DNA from: JAGVPT01 sp964439265
GTDB lineage: Bacteria > Bacteroidota > Ignavibacteria > UBA10030 > UBA8401
Length of the DNA: 64,000 nt
Direction of reading: 5' to 3'
Assembly (NCBI GenBank): GCA_964439265.1
Contig: CAYTOA010000004.1
Coordinates: forward strand, 58,112-122,111
Shown: positions 33,492 through 43,027 of the stretch, piece by piece
Numbering within the stretch: the stretch's first letter is position 1
Layout of the letters: each line of letters opens with the position of its first letter
Position numbers and translations under genes: made by a program
The notes under the pieces: generated by a model
The model's database searches: none
What the model was told of the DNA's origin: nothing
The model's input: only the letters and a program-made list of their open reading frames with translations

Positions 33492-36269
33492 TTAAGCGCT
33501 TTTCCCGCGCGCATGCTTGGTATGCAGCACCTCGTCAACAAGGAAGAGCAGTTGTTCAGCCGAAAACGGCTTCTGAAGAAAAGGCAGATCGTGGAACGGG
33601 AAATCTGCATCTCCCCTTTCCTTTTCGCTCACAGAGCCGCTCATCCCGATAATGTTGACATTCGGTTCCATCGCCTTCAAAGCGCGCATGGTTGTTGGTC
33701 CATCCATCACCGGCATGAGCATGTCAATGAGGACGACGTCGATGATGACTTTGTTCTCGGCAAAAGTAGCAACGGCTTCAATGCCATTGGCCGCTTTCAT
33801 TACCTTGTAATTGCGATCCTTCAACGTCGCGCTGATCAGATCAACGACGCAGGTCTCGTCGTCCACGATGAGGATCGTTTGTCCGGAGCCGCGGGGCAGG
33901 CCCCGTTCAGACTTGTTCTCGCTCGCATCCGAATTATCTTTTGCCGGAAGGTAAACCACGAATTCAGAACCCTTTCCTACTTCAGTTTCGACATCGATAA
34001 ATCCATTATGTTTCTTGACGATCGTATGAACGATCGATAAGCCAAGCCCCGTACCTCTTTCCTGGCCTTTTGTCGTAAAGAAAGGATCAAATATTTTGTC
34101 AAACGCCTCTCGAGGAATCCCGGCACCCGAATCTTTCACTGAGATCTTGACATATCGATCCGTCCCCGACACTCCGTGGAGATGCTGGAGACGCTCCTCG
34201 ATCGTTGTGTTCTGGATGGATATCATCAATATTCCGCCGTGCGGCATAGCATCGCGGGCATTGATAGCGAGGTTGAGCAGAACCTGGTATAATTGCGTTG
34301 CGTCTCCCGAGATTGGCCATATGTCTTTGCTGAATCTCGTTCGGACGGCAATCGATGGGGGAAATGTCTGCGAGATGAACGACACAAGATCGTTGACGAG
34401 ATAGCGAATCTGTATGATCATGTTTTCTCCGTCGCTCCCACGGACAAATGAGAGGATCTGCTTCACAATTCCCTCTCCTCGTTTTGCAGAAATTTGAAGC
34501 GTTTGCAAAACGTCCTTCATCGCCGGATCTGTGGAGTGTTCCTTGAGCAACGGTACGCTCATCGAAATCGCTGCGAGCACATTATTCAGATCGTGCGCAA
34601 TTCCACTCGCGAGGGTCCCCATGCTCTCGAGTCGCTGTGCCCGTATGGATTGGTTTTGCAGTCGTTTTATTTCCGTGATATCGGTATTGATGACAAGTAT
34701 CGATTCCGGCGCACCGTTATCATCGCTCACCAGGCTCCACCGGCTTCCTACGATGACCTCTTTTTTGTCTTTCGTCATATGCTTCATCTCTCCGAACCAA
34801 CTCCCCTTCTGCGTCACTGATCGCACAGCATCAGCCATCAATTCAGCTTCCTCATACAGCAAGCTCATAATGTTTTTGCCCAGTGCGTCCTTCTTCGACC
34901 ATCCGTAAATTCGTTCCGCACTTTTGTTCCAGTACACCACTGAAAAATCAAGGTCATGAACGATAATTGCGTCCTGAGAAACATCCAACAGGCTGGCCTG
35001 CTCACGAATGATATGCTCTACCTGCTTATGCTCGATGGCGATGGCGGCTTGAGCGGAGACAAATTCCAGGATCCCTTTTTCCAAAGAGCTGTACTCTGCG
35101 TCTTCAAGATATTGTTGGACAACAAGGACGCCAATTACTCCGCGGCCGGTTTTCAACGGGACTCCAAGCCACCATGGGGTATGAGAACCGGGAAAATTGA
35201 TTTCACCGAGTGACGCCAGTTCACGGATGAGAGCGGGCGAAGCCAGGACGGCTTCTCCCCGGCGTAACACATACTCGGTCAACCCCTTAGCGGGCCGTCC
35301 GGGGGCAGGCCTCTCGTTAAACTCATCCACATAGAACGGATAGCTGAGGATATCGTTATCTGAATCGTAGAGAGCGATATAGAAATTCTGTGCGGGCACG
35401 AGCTGGCCGATGATCTCGTGAATACGCCGGAATAGCTCGTCGAGATTCTTCTCTGAGTTCGCCGCTTCCGAGATCTTGTAGACTGCCTCTTTGGTTCGTT
35501 CATTGCGTTTACGCTCGGAAATATCCTGCAGATAGATCGAAAGACCATCCTCGACAGGATAGGCCCGTACATACAGCCAGAGGCCGAAGGCGGGATAGTA
35601 ATCTTCAAACTCAACGAACACATGCTCAGCCATTGCTTTCTCTAACGCTGTTGACCCTGGGGCCTCGCGAAAGCTGGGGAATTCATCCCACCAGTTTTTG
35701 CCGAACATCTCTTCTCTGCGTTTATTGACTTTCGACAGGATGAGATCAGAGCGGGGATTTAGGTACATCAGTTGCCATGAACTATCTACGGCAAAAAAGG
35801 CATCTGTAATACTCTCAAAAATCGTGAGCATTTGTTTCGTCGATTTCTCGAGTTTTTCAACCAGACGTTTTTCCTCTCGCTCTGCCTCCTTCTTTTCCAG
35901 GACCTTTTCGAGCGCACCGGGAAGCCTCTTGAGGCTTGATTTCATGATGTAATCATCAGCCCCCTCCCGCAGACACTGCACTGCAATTTCTTCCTTTTGT
36001 GCACCGGTGACGAGTATGTACGGCGTATCGAGCCCGCATTCCCTCACATGACGGAGAGCTTCAAGCCCGCTGAATTGAGGAAGAGAATAGTCCGCCAGAA
36101 TCACGTCTGGCACAAATTCTTGGAGCTCCTTCACAAACCTGTTTCTCGTCGCCACTCTCCTCATTGAAAAGGAAATATCTGCCTTTTCAAGTTCACATCG
36201 AACCATTTCGGCATCGATCGGAATGTCTTCGAGGATAAGAATGTTCAGTTTTCTGGGAATCGTTATCAT
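33492..36269 (-). CDS. Hybrid sensor histidine kinase (REC-PAS-GAF-PAS-HisKA-HATPase-REC)
   Basis: A 925-residue cytoplasmic hybrid kinase with no membrane segment. Order: receiver 8-125 (VILADYSLPQFSG, DDYIMKSS), PAS about 145-250, GAF about 270-410, PAS about 420-535, dimerisation helix with His near residue 558 (ASGIAHDLNNVLA), ATPase with INARDAMPHGG, DSGAGIP and GTGLGLSIVHTIV, then a second receiver (about 800-915; DVVLIDMLMPVMDG, LQKPFS). It starts inside the preceding kinase gene (ATGA), so the two are coupled. The receiver at each end suggests relay from and to other kinases of this cluster. Confidence 0.93.
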   Translation of the reverse strand: MITIPRKLNILILEDIPIDAEMVRCELEKADISFSMRRVATRNRFVKELQEFVPDVILADYSLPQFSGLEALRHVRECGLDTPYILVTGAQKEEIAVQCLREGADDYIMKSSLKRLPGALEKVLEKKEAEREEKRLVEKLEKSTKQMLTIFESITDAFFAVDSSWQLMYLNPRSDLILSKVNKRREEMFGKNWWDEFPSFREAPGSTALEKAMAEHVFVEFEDYYPAFGLWLYVRAYPVEDGLSIYLQDISERKRNERTKEAVYKISEAANSEKNLDELFRRIHEIIGQLVPAQNFYIALYDSDNDILSYPFYVDEFNERPAPGRPAKGLTEYVLRRGEAVLASPALIRELASLGEINFPGSHTPWWLGVPLKTGRGVIGVLVVQQYLEDAEYSSLEKGILEFVSAQAAIAIEHKQVEHIIREQASLLDVSQDAIIVHDLDFSVVYWNKSAERIYGWSKKDALGKNIMSLLYEEAELMADAVRSVTQKGSWFGEMKHMTKDKKEVIVGSRWSLVSDDNGAPESILVINTDITEIKRLQNQSIRAQRLESMGTLASGIAHDLNNVLAAISMSVPLLKEHSTDPAMKDVLQTLQISAKRGEGIVKQILSFVRGSDGENMIIQIRYLVNDLVSFISQTFPPSIAVRTRFSKDIWPISGDATQLYQVLLNLAINARDAMPHGGILMISIQNTTIEERLQHLHGVSGTDRYVKISVKDSGAGIPREAFDKIFDPFFTTKGQERGTGLGLSIVHTIVKKHNGFIDVETEVGKGSEFVVYLPAKDNSDASENKSERGLPRGSGQTILIVDDETCVVDLISATLKDRNYKVMKAANGIEAVATFAENKVIIDVVLIDMLMPVMDGPTTMRALKAMEPNVNIIGMSGSVSEKERGDADFPFHDLPFLQKPFSAEQLLFLVDEVLHTKHARGKSA

Positions 36270-37621
36270 GATTGTCCTAAGGGTGCAGTCGCATGAACAA
36301 TTGGAAGTGAGAAGTGAAATTTCGCCCCTTTATCTACCTCTGCCTCAGCCCAAACCCGCCCGCCATGACGCCGGATGATACGCTGCACAATCGATAGCCC
36401 TACGCCTGTTCCTTCAAACTCTTCCTGGCAATGGAGCCGCTGAAAGACCGAAAAGAGTTTGTCGGAGTAATTCATGTCGAAACCCACTCCATTGTCGGCG
36501 ATAGTGTAGACGATATCATCGTCCGCTTCGTATGACGTGACGGTTATTTGCCGGGTCAGTTTTGTGCGCGTATATTTTAGAGCATTCAGGATTAAGTTGG
36601 ACCACACCTGCCGGAGCATACTTAAGTCTCCCTGTGCCGGCAAAAGAGTCGCGACTGACACGGTGAGAGAATTTCCAGAATCCGTGGGCAACAGCTCGTT
36701 GACGACGGCGCGCACAAGGTCGGTCATTTCAATTTCCGACTTCCGCAGGGGTTCCCGTGTGCTTCTTGAGAAATTTAGCAGGCTTTCAATAAGGTTTGAC
36801 ATTTTGTTGATGCTCTCTTGTATCGCGGCAAGTGCAGTCTTTGATTCCATCCCTCCTTTGTAGAGAGAATCCTCATCCGCCAATTGTTCGATAAGAAATT
36901 TTGTCGCCCACAGCGGAGCCTTGAGATCGTGCGAAACAGAATAAGAAAAGGCCTCAAGCTCTTCGTTCGCTTCTTCAAGCTGAGCGGTGCGCCGGCGAAC
37001 GCGTTCCTCCAATTCGTCATTTGTCGCACGCCAACATTGCTCGGTCCTTATGCGTTCCGATCTCTCCTTCCGAAACGAAGCGGCGAGATGATTGTTATTG
37101 AGCGCAAATGCAGCTAGCTGTGCATAGACATCGAAGAACCAGAGATGGTCATCTGAGAAAAATTTTACGTCCGTCGTACAAATGACTATAGCGCCAATGG
37201 TCTCCCCTTCGCAGATGAGGGGAAAAGACATAATAGCGTTCGGAGACACGTCCGTTGTTGCATGGTACATGTTGTTCTCGTTAGGCATCTTTGAATTGCT
37301 GAGTTCCTCCGGAACAGGCGAACATACGGTTCGCTCTACCAGTCCGCGGATTTGCTCCTCGCTGAACCAATTTGCTGAGGGATAGGATCCCGAGGTGTCT
37401 GAATTCGGATAGCTCGCACTCAGTATGGGCTCATTGTCTGCCGAGCCTTCATACAGCCAGGCAGAGGAAACGCCAAAGTCATCCACACAGAACCGCACGA
37501 TAGAATGGGTAAGTTCGCCCGACTCTTTGAGAAACGAGAGTTTTTTCGCGCCCGTACACAACGCAGCCAGCGCCCCAAATTGGTCGAGTTTCAGCGCCAT
37601 TGATTCTATCGATGTATTCAT
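36266..37621 (-). CDS. GAF-domain sensor histidine kinase
   Basis: A cytoplasmic kinase of 451 residues from the ATG at 37621, which follows AAGGAG by six bases; the frame is open 14 codons farther up but without a better signal. A GAF domain (about 15-175) contains MSFPLICEGETIGAIVICTTD; a coiled coil (LEERVRRRTAQLEEANEELE) precedes the dimerisation helix with the phosphorylated His in FSYSVSHDLKAPLW, the type found in phytochrome-like kinases. The ATPase has LILNALKYTRT, DNGVGFDM and GTGVGLSIVQRII. Its stop overlaps the hybrid-kinase start (ATGA). It follows cheB on the same strand. Confidence 0.92.
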   Translation of the reverse strand: MNTSIESMALKLDQFGALAALCTGAKKLSFLKESGELTHSIVRFCVDDFGVSSAWLYEGSADNEPILSASYPNSDTSGSYPSANWFSEEQIRGLVERTVCSPVPEELSNSKMPNENNMYHATTDVSPNAIMSFPLICEGETIGAIVICTTDVKFFSDDHLWFFDVYAQLAAFALNNNHLAASFRKERSERIRTEQCWRATNDELEERVRRRTAQLEEANEELEAFSYSVSHDLKAPLWATKFLIEQLADEDSLYKGGMESKTALAAIQESINKMSNLIESLLNFSRSTREPLRKSEIEMTDLVRAVVNELLPTDSGNSLTVSVATLLPAQGDLSMLRQVWSNLILNALKYTRTKLTRQITVTSYEADDDIVYTIADNGVGFDMNYSDKLFSVFQRLHCQEEFEGTGVGLSIVQRIIRRHGGRVWAEAEVDKGAKFHFSLPIVHATAPLGQS

Positions 37622-37714
37622 TTTCTTCTCCTTCATAATGAAGTATTGGAACCTAACGGACAATCGCTTTGATTTCTCGGATCACAAATCTGACACTCTC
37701 ATCCCTCAGAGGAG

Positions 37715-38815
37715 TCATACACGTATTTCGTTTCGTGCGCCGGCGACCGTTAGCAAAGCTGCAGAGATTTGATCAAGAGGGAGAACATAATCTGCAATCC
37801 CATCCTCAACTGCGGCTTTGGGCATTCCGTAGATAATGCACGATTGCGCGTCTTGAGCAATGACGCATCCCCCTTTTTTCTTGATCAACCGCAAACCGTG
37901 AAGACCGTCTTTGCCCATGCCGGTCATGATGAGACCAACAAACGGCTTGTTCACTGCGCTCGCGGCAGAAATCATCATGATGTCGGCAGACGGACGATAA
38001 ATTGAGGATGCAGGTTCGTCAGAAATGACAGCCGTCAACGACTCACGGCCCGATTCAAAAGTCATCTGACGGCCTCCCTGCGCAATGAGTACCGTACCGG
38101 GAAGAAGTTCGTCGCCAGTACTTGCTTCTTTCACCGTCAACTGGCAAAGACCATCTAAGCGTTCGGCCATCGACTTAGTAAAACGCGGAGGCATGTGCTG
38201 AACAATCGCAATACCCAAGGGAAAATTGGCCGGCAGCTGCGGCAAGAATTGGAGGAGGGCTTGTGGTCCGCCAGTCGAAATTCCGACCAAGACTGCCTCA
38301 AAATCCTGCTGAATGTCCGGGATCGATAAGCCCTTATCCAGGGACAAACCGTGGGATTGGGTCGAACTTCGCTTCCCGGAACTGAGTCGTTCCGATAACG
38401 ACGTATTTCGCGCGATGGCCTTCACCTTCGCAACAAGCTCATCCCTCACATTAATGATATTCGCGGAAACCGAAGAAAGATCTTTGGAGATGAAATCGAT
38501 CGCACCAAGATCGAGAGCTTTTAGCGTCGCGTCCGCTCCCTCAGTCGTTACCGAACTGACCATGAGGACAGGAACGGGACATTCTTTCATGATGATCTTC
38601 AACGCCGACAATCCGTCTAGAATAGGCATTTCGATATCGAGCGTAACCAGGTCGGGTTTGAGATCTTTGATTTTGACGATCGCATCTCTGCCGTCACGCG
38701 CTGTTGCCAGCACGGAGATTTCTGGGTCCGATTCAAGCATCAGCGATATCGATTTGCGCATGAACGCTGAATCATCAACGACAAGGACTGTTATTGGACT
38801 ATACTTCGGAGTCAT
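37715..38815 (-). CDS. cheB: Protein-glutamate methylesterase/glutamine deamidase CheB
   Basis: A CheB of 366 residues from the ATG at 38815; a GTG at 38827 would add four residues. The N-terminal receiver has VLVVDDSAFMRKS and the phospho-acceptor Asp in LVTLDIEMPILDG. The methylesterase domain holds the catalytic triad segments GISTGGPQAL (Ser), VQHMPPRF (His) and MTGMGKDGLHG (Asp). It removes methyl groups from receptor glutamates to reset chemoreceptors and is activated by CheA phosphorylation. It lies between cheA and the sensor kinases. Confidence 0.96.
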   Translation of the reverse strand: MTPKYSPITVLVVDDSAFMRKSISLMLESDPEISVLATARDGRDAIVKIKDLKPDLVTLDIEMPILDGLSALKIIMKECPVPVLMVSSVTTEGADATLKALDLGAIDFISKDLSSVSANIINVRDELVAKVKAIARNTSLSERLSSGKRSSTQSHGLSLDKGLSIPDIQQDFEAVLVGISTGGPQALLQFLPQLPANFPLGIAIVQHMPPRFTKSMAERLDGLCQLTVKEASTGDELLPGTVLIAQGGRQMTFESGRESLTAVISDEPASSIYRPSADIMMISAASAVNKPFVGLIMTGMGKDGLHGLRLIKKKGGCVIAQDAQSCIIYGMPKAAVEDGIADYVLPLDQISAALLTVAGARNEIRV

Positions 38816-38875
38816 TGCTGCCACCACACCTGCCAGTTTTACGGAAATGCATTTTCATCATCGTTCGATGATGCG

Positions 38876-40633
38876 TCACACGATTGGTTCTTCTGCGAGA
38901 ACGTTTTTCGTCGCCAGAGCTTCCTGGCCGTCGAACATCCTCATAAACTGACCAACATCCAGAATAAGAATGACTTTCCCATCGCCCAGAATCGTTGAAC
39001 CGCCGATGGCAGGGATGTCTCCTAGAAGTTCGCCAAGGGATTTAATGACAATCTCTTTCTGCCCCAAAAATTCATCAACGATAATTCCAAATCGCTGATC
39101 GGACCAACCAACTACAACAACGTGAGACCACTCAGGAACATGCTTCCGTTCCGGGAGCCCCAGAACATCTGTCATTCGTCCGACGGCCACAACTGAATCT
39201 CTCAACCTCATGACTTTTCTATTTCCCAACAGGTTGAATTCACTCGACCGAACACGCACTACCTCGACGACGGAGCTGAGGGGAATCGCAAAAATTTCGT
39301 CCGACGCTTTCACGAGAAGCCCCTGGATAATTGCCAGGGTGAGCGGAAGCTTCAACGTCAAGACGGTCCCGCGGCCCACGGCCGAATCGATCTCGATCAG
39401 CCCCTTCAGCTTTGCAACGTTTGTCCGGACGATGTCCATTCCTACACCGCGACCCGAAATGTTCGTCACTGTTTCCGCGGTGCTGAATCCCGGAGTGAAG
39501 ATAAGATTGAATGCCTCCCGGTCGTTCATTTCCCGGGCGCGTTCACTTGAAATGATCCCCTTCTCGACAGCTTTGTTTTTGAGAACCTCGACGTCCATGC
39601 CTCGTCCATCGTCCTCTATGGAAATGACGATATGATTCCCATCGTGCTCCGCATTGACAATGATCGTCCCTTGCTTCAGCTTCCGTCCTTTGACCCGGTC
39701 ATCCGGACTCTCGATGCCGTGATCCACTGCGTTCCGGATGAGATGGATGAGCGGATCGTTGAGTTCTTCCATGATGGATTTATCAAGCTCAGTCTCCTTG
39801 CCGTAGATTTGCAGGTCGATATCTTTCCCCGTCTCACGAGAAAGCTCTCTTACAAGGCGAGGCAGCTTATTGAATACTTTGGCAACTGGAACCATGCGCG
39901 TTTTCATGACTGCCATCTGCAGTTCGGTTGTAATGAAATCGATCTGCTGACTGGATTCGTGGATATCCCGTACACCTGCGACCGCCTCGTATTCTTCGAC
40001 GAGATGATGAGCCGATTGCGAGAGCCGGTTTCTCGCGAGAACAAGTTCGCCGACAAGGTTCATAAGGTCATCCAGCCTGAGTACATCGACCCTGACCGTG
40101 GTGTCCGAGGACCGCTGCTGGCCAGCAATGTCGGCCTGTTGAGGTTCATCTACGACCGCTGCATTTGAAGTCGAAAGACTGCCGGCGTCGGGCAAATCCC
40201 CGCCGCGTTTCAAGGTTCCCAGGCTTGCCATGATCCGGGCCAAGTCCATCGGTTCATGATTGTTTTTCTTAACTCTGCTAAGAAGTTCTTTCAGAACATC
40301 GTACGCGTCAAAAAAGAGATCGATCATCCCGGTACTTACAGCGATTTCCTTCTTACGAAGCTTATTGAGGATATCCTCAAGCGCATGTGCAAAATCGGTG
40401 ATTTGCTGGTATCCGAGAAATCCAGACGTACCCTTAAGCGTATGTGCGACCCGGAATATGCGATTGAGAACATCGACGTCGGACGGACGCTTTTCCAGTT
40501 CCAATACATCCCGTCCCATTCCTTCGAGAATTTCGTCAGATTCTATCAAAAAGCTCTCAAAAATCTCCTGCATTTCTGGGTCGGTACAGCCGGAGCCGTT
40601 AATCTGGGGACCATTTAAATTGTTATCGATCAT
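38876..40633 (-). CDS. cheA: Chemotaxis histidine kinase CheA
   Basis: A 585-residue CheA. P1 phosphotransfer domain (about 20-125) with His64 in RVAHTLKGTSGFLG; a short linker of about 70 residues where P2 would be expected; P3 dimerisation (LDDLMNLVGELVLARNRL); P4 ATPase with HLIRNAVDHGIE, DDGRGMD and GRGVGMDIVRTNV; P5 CheW-like domain (FAIPLSSVVEVVRV, DVLGLPERK). P2, the CheY/CheB docking domain, appears to be missing. It is followed by cheB and preceded by two CheZ-like genes. Confidence 0.96.
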   Translation of the reverse strand: MIDNNLNGPQINGSGCTDPEMQEIFESFLIESDEILEGMGRDVLELEKRPSDVDVLNRIFRVAHTLKGTSGFLGYQQITDFAHALEDILNKLRKKEIAVSTGMIDLFFDAYDVLKELLSRVKKNNHEPMDLARIMASLGTLKRGGDLPDAGSLSTSNAAVVDEPQQADIAGQQRSSDTTVRVDVLRLDDLMNLVGELVLARNRLSQSAHHLVEEYEAVAGVRDIHESSQQIDFITTELQMAVMKTRMVPVAKVFNKLPRLVRELSRETGKDIDLQIYGKETELDKSIMEELNDPLIHLIRNAVDHGIESPDDRVKGRKLKQGTIIVNAEHDGNHIVISIEDDGRGMDVEVLKNKAVEKGIISSERAREMNDREAFNLIFTPGFSTAETVTNISGRGVGMDIVRTNVAKLKGLIEIDSAVGRGTVLTLKLPLTLAIIQGLLVKASDEIFAIPLSSVVEVVRVRSSEFNLLGNRKVMRLRDSVVAVGRMTDVLGLPERKHVPEWSHVVVVGWSDQRFGIIVDEFLGQKEIVIKSLGELLGDIPAIGGSTILGDGKVILILDVGQFMRMFDGQEALATKNVLAEEPIV

Positions 40634-40677
40634 AGCGAGTATCCATCCTATGCAAAATCATTACTAGCCGGATATGT

Positions 40678-41295
40678 TCAGCCCTTTGTAAAATTCTTTT
40701 CTCTCCACTCTGAAACTACACGATCAACATTGTCTTGCTCCCGCTGAGTTTTATGAAATGATGCATCCTTGTCAAACGATGCGGGGGAATCTCCATTGTT
40801 CGGGGTCGAGGTTCCCGATTCAGATTGGTCGTTTTTAGAACTCGTTGTTTCGAAGTAGTCGAGCTCGTGGAGGAGTTCGAGGCGGACTGATTCGATGAGG
40901 TGATTTGCCGCAGCGATCTTTTGAGCGGTGATGTCCTGCACTTGCATCGCCATTGTGATATTCATCGTATCGTCTTTCACTTCCCGTAGAAGTACGGCAA
41001 TGTCATCGGCAACGGCATCGTGACTCGCTGGAAGCTGTTTCCTCAAATCGAGAAGCCTGCTATCGATACTTTCGATCTTGCAGCCCAAGGTTTCCAGAAC
41101 ATTGAGGATCTCGACTGTCGCCATTTCCGTTGCCTGTGTAACTGTGTTCAATTGAACAGCTGCCTTCGGTATTTTGCCTGAACTTTCCTGGATGGTACCT
41201 TTGATCTTATCTAGCAGGGTGATCACTTTCTGGAGTGCCTGAATTACGTTTTCGGTAGTTCCGGCAAATGTCTGTTCGTTCATTCGTTCGCCCAT
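40678..41295 (-). CDS. CheZ-like phosphatase, short form
   Basis: A 205-residue helical protein related to CheZ, the phosphatase that dephosphorylates CheY. The helix with MAMQVQDITAQKI carries Asp121 and Gln125, which correspond to the catalytic pair Asp143/Gln147 of E. coli CheZ (QDLTGQ). VTQATEMATVEILNVLE fits the conserved front helix. The C-terminus (QDNVDRVVSEWREKNF) after a Ser/Asn/Asp-rich linker resembles the CheY-binding tail helix of CheZ. The family call rests on motif and layout. It lies between the long CheZ-like gene and cheA. Confidence 0.78.
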   Translation of the reverse strand: MGERMNEQTFAGTTENVIQALQKVITLLDKIKGTIQESSGKIPKAAVQLNTVTQATEMATVEILNVLETLGCKIESIDSRLLDLRKQLPASHDAVADDIAVLLREVKDDTMNITMAMQVQDITAQKIAAANHLIESVRLELLHELDYFETTSSKNDQSESGTSTPNNGDSPASFDKDASFHKTQREQDNVDRVVSEWREKNFTKG

Positions 41296-41362
41296 AATGG
41301 TAAGTCTTCCTCAGAGATAGTTATTAATAAACCCAACGTGGATTGATGGAGACCCCCACTTT

Positions 41363-42115
41363 TCAACGCGTCAACAATTCACCCGTACGTGCCTTGACCA
41401 ATAGCGATTCCACCAGTTTCTTCCTCTCGTCCGCACCGACATTCTCGGAAGCAGGAATTGCCGGGATATCGGATGACACTCTGGCAAATTCCGCAACGTC
41501 GGTGAAATGCTCCATGAGGCCGTTCAGCACATCGCCGAGGGCTTGCATGGTGCCTATCACCACAGAAATCTGCTGTCCCGTGATGTCCTGAACCTGGAGC
41601 GCCATCATGACATCTGTGCAATCCTTGCGCAGGCCGGCGAGCTTCGATTGCACATCGGGCATCGAATTCGCTCCCTTGATGCTCTGGCAATACAGCTCCC
41701 AATTGGCCAGTAGATCCCGTACGTCGTCGTCCCACCCGGATTTTTCAACAAGGATATTGATGGATTGAGCGACCTTCGCAGCAGTCCTGCGGGCCGCCTC
41801 CGACGATGATTCGGCGGGCCCTTGTTTCTCCATCTCTTCTAGTGTTAAAACCATCCGGTCGACAGTATTGAGGATGTCGTTTGAAGCCTGTTCGGACGTC
41901 TGAGTCACGCGCATGAGCTGTTCCGAGGCTTTCGGAATTTTGGTAGATGCCACGTGTACTAGCGCCTTCATGCTTTCAATTGCGGGTCCGATTTCGCCGA
42001 CAAACGATGCAACATCGTCCAGCATTGGAACTGTCTTTTGCCCAAAATCGAAGAAGACCCTTAGTTCTGCGACTTTTTGGAGCACGTCATCCAACTCTCT
42101 CACGTTCATGCTCAT
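41363..42115 (-). CDS. CheZ-like phosphatase, long form
   Basis: A 250-residue helical protein with the strongest CheZ features here: LMRVTQTSEQASNDILNTVD in the front helix, and MMALQVQDITGQQI with Asp177 and Gln181 matching catalytic Asp143/Gln147 of E. coli CheZ. The C-terminal KKLVESLLVKARTGELL may act as the CheY-binding tail. It is expected to shorten the lifetime of phosphorylated CheY. The two CheZ-like proteins differ clearly outside the motif, so they are not a recent duplication. Confidence 0.85.
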   Translation of the reverse strand: MSMNVRELDDVLQKVAELRVFFDFGQKTVPMLDDVASFVGEIGPAIESMKALVHVASTKIPKASEQLMRVTQTSEQASNDILNTVDRMVLTLEEMEKQGPAESSSEAARRTAAKVAQSINILVEKSGWDDDVRDLLANWELYCQSIKGANSMPDVQSKLAGLRKDCTDVMMALQVQDITGQQISVVIGTMQALGDVLNGLMEHFTDVAEFARVSSDIPAIPASENVGADERKKLVESLLVKARTGELLTR

Positions 42116-42192
42116 GAGTTGTACACTCCTTTATTCTTGTCCCGAGATTTGGGCATAGACTGCCCGGTTTTCGCCTGCATCGCTGGTTTGCA

Positions 42193-42582
42193 TCAGGATG
42201 ATGCGAGAACAATGTTCACAACTTCGTCGATCTTTTCTTTTAGCTCTTGAGGTGTAAAAGGCTTCACGATATAACTGTTGACCTTAGCCTGAAGCGCGTC
42301 GATGACGTCGGTCTCTGTGCCGCGCGTCGTAATCATGAGGATCGGAAGATTCATGAGTGCCGGAGTCTTTCTAATTTCCTTCGTGAGGTCGAGCCCGTTC
42401 ATTTCCGGCATATTCCAATCGGTAATGAGGAAATCGATGTTTCCGGCTTCCAGCTTCATGAGGGCCTCTTTGCCGTTCGATGCCTCAACGACATCGAGGT
42501 ACCCGATGATCTTTAACGCATTGACAATGATTCGACGAATTGTGATAGAGTCGTCGACGATGAGAAACTTAGTTGATGCCAT
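42193..42582 (-). CDS. cheY: CheY-type response regulator
   Basis: A 129-residue stand-alone receiver domain: KFLIVDDSITIRR (acidic pocket), phospho-acceptor Asp in FLITDWNMPEMNG, switch Thr in MITTRGTE, conserved Lys in IVKPFTPQ. The WNMPEMNG sequence is the same type as flagellar CheY. It lies 47 bases before the CheZ-like gene and 51 after the second receiver gene. Since no FliM or FliN is encoded nearby, its target is open. Confidence 0.95.
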   Translation of the reverse strand: MASTKFLIVDDSITIRRIIVNALKIIGYLDVVEASNGKEALMKLEAGNIDFLITDWNMPEMNGLDLTKEIRKTPALMNLPILMITTRGTETDVIDALQAKVNSYIVKPFTPQELKEKIDEVVNIVLASS

Positions 42583-42633
42583 AGATATTATCCTTATCAG
42601 ATTGAGGAACTGTCCTTGTGTTTTATATTCGCA

Positions 42634-43020
42634 TTATCCGCGCAAAACCGCCGGTGAGGGTGTGCAGCGAGCCACCTCCCGTTGAATAGATTCGATAGTA
42701 AATGGTTTCTCCAAGTAGGTGCAGACGCCGAGAAGCAGCGCCCGATCCTTTTCCGCCTGATCCGTGAGCGATGAGAGAACAATGACCGGTATACTCTGGT
42801 ACGCCGGCGATGATCGCAGGTTTTTGATGAATTCGTACCCGTCCATGTCCGGCATGTTCAGATCCGTAATGATCACATCGATATTTTCGTTTGGCAACTT
42901 CTCCAACGCCTCCATGCCGTCACAGGCTGTCACGACTCTGCATCCCGATAAGCGAAGAGCGGTGGACACAAATTTTCTTACTGTAACTGAATCATCAACG
43001 ACGAGAACGACCTTATTCAT
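42634..43020 (-). CDS. Response regulator receiver protein
   Basis: A 128-residue single receiver domain: VVLVVDDSVTVRKFV, phospho-acceptor in VIITDLNMPDMDG, switch Ser in VLSSLTDQ, Lys in YLEKPFT. It differs from the neighbouring CheY in the alpha4-beta5 region (CTYLEKPFTIESIQRE), which usually sets the binding partner, so it may serve as a phosphate sink or act on a different partner (inference). Seven bases after cheR. Confidence 0.94.
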   Translation of the reverse strand: MNKVVLVVDDSVTVRKFVSTALRLSGCRVVTACDGMEALEKLPNENIDVIITDLNMPDMDGYEFIKNLRSSPAYQSIPVIVLSSLTDQAEKDRALLLGVCTYLEKPFTIESIQREVARCTPSPAVLRG

Positions 43021-43027
43021 GACTTTT

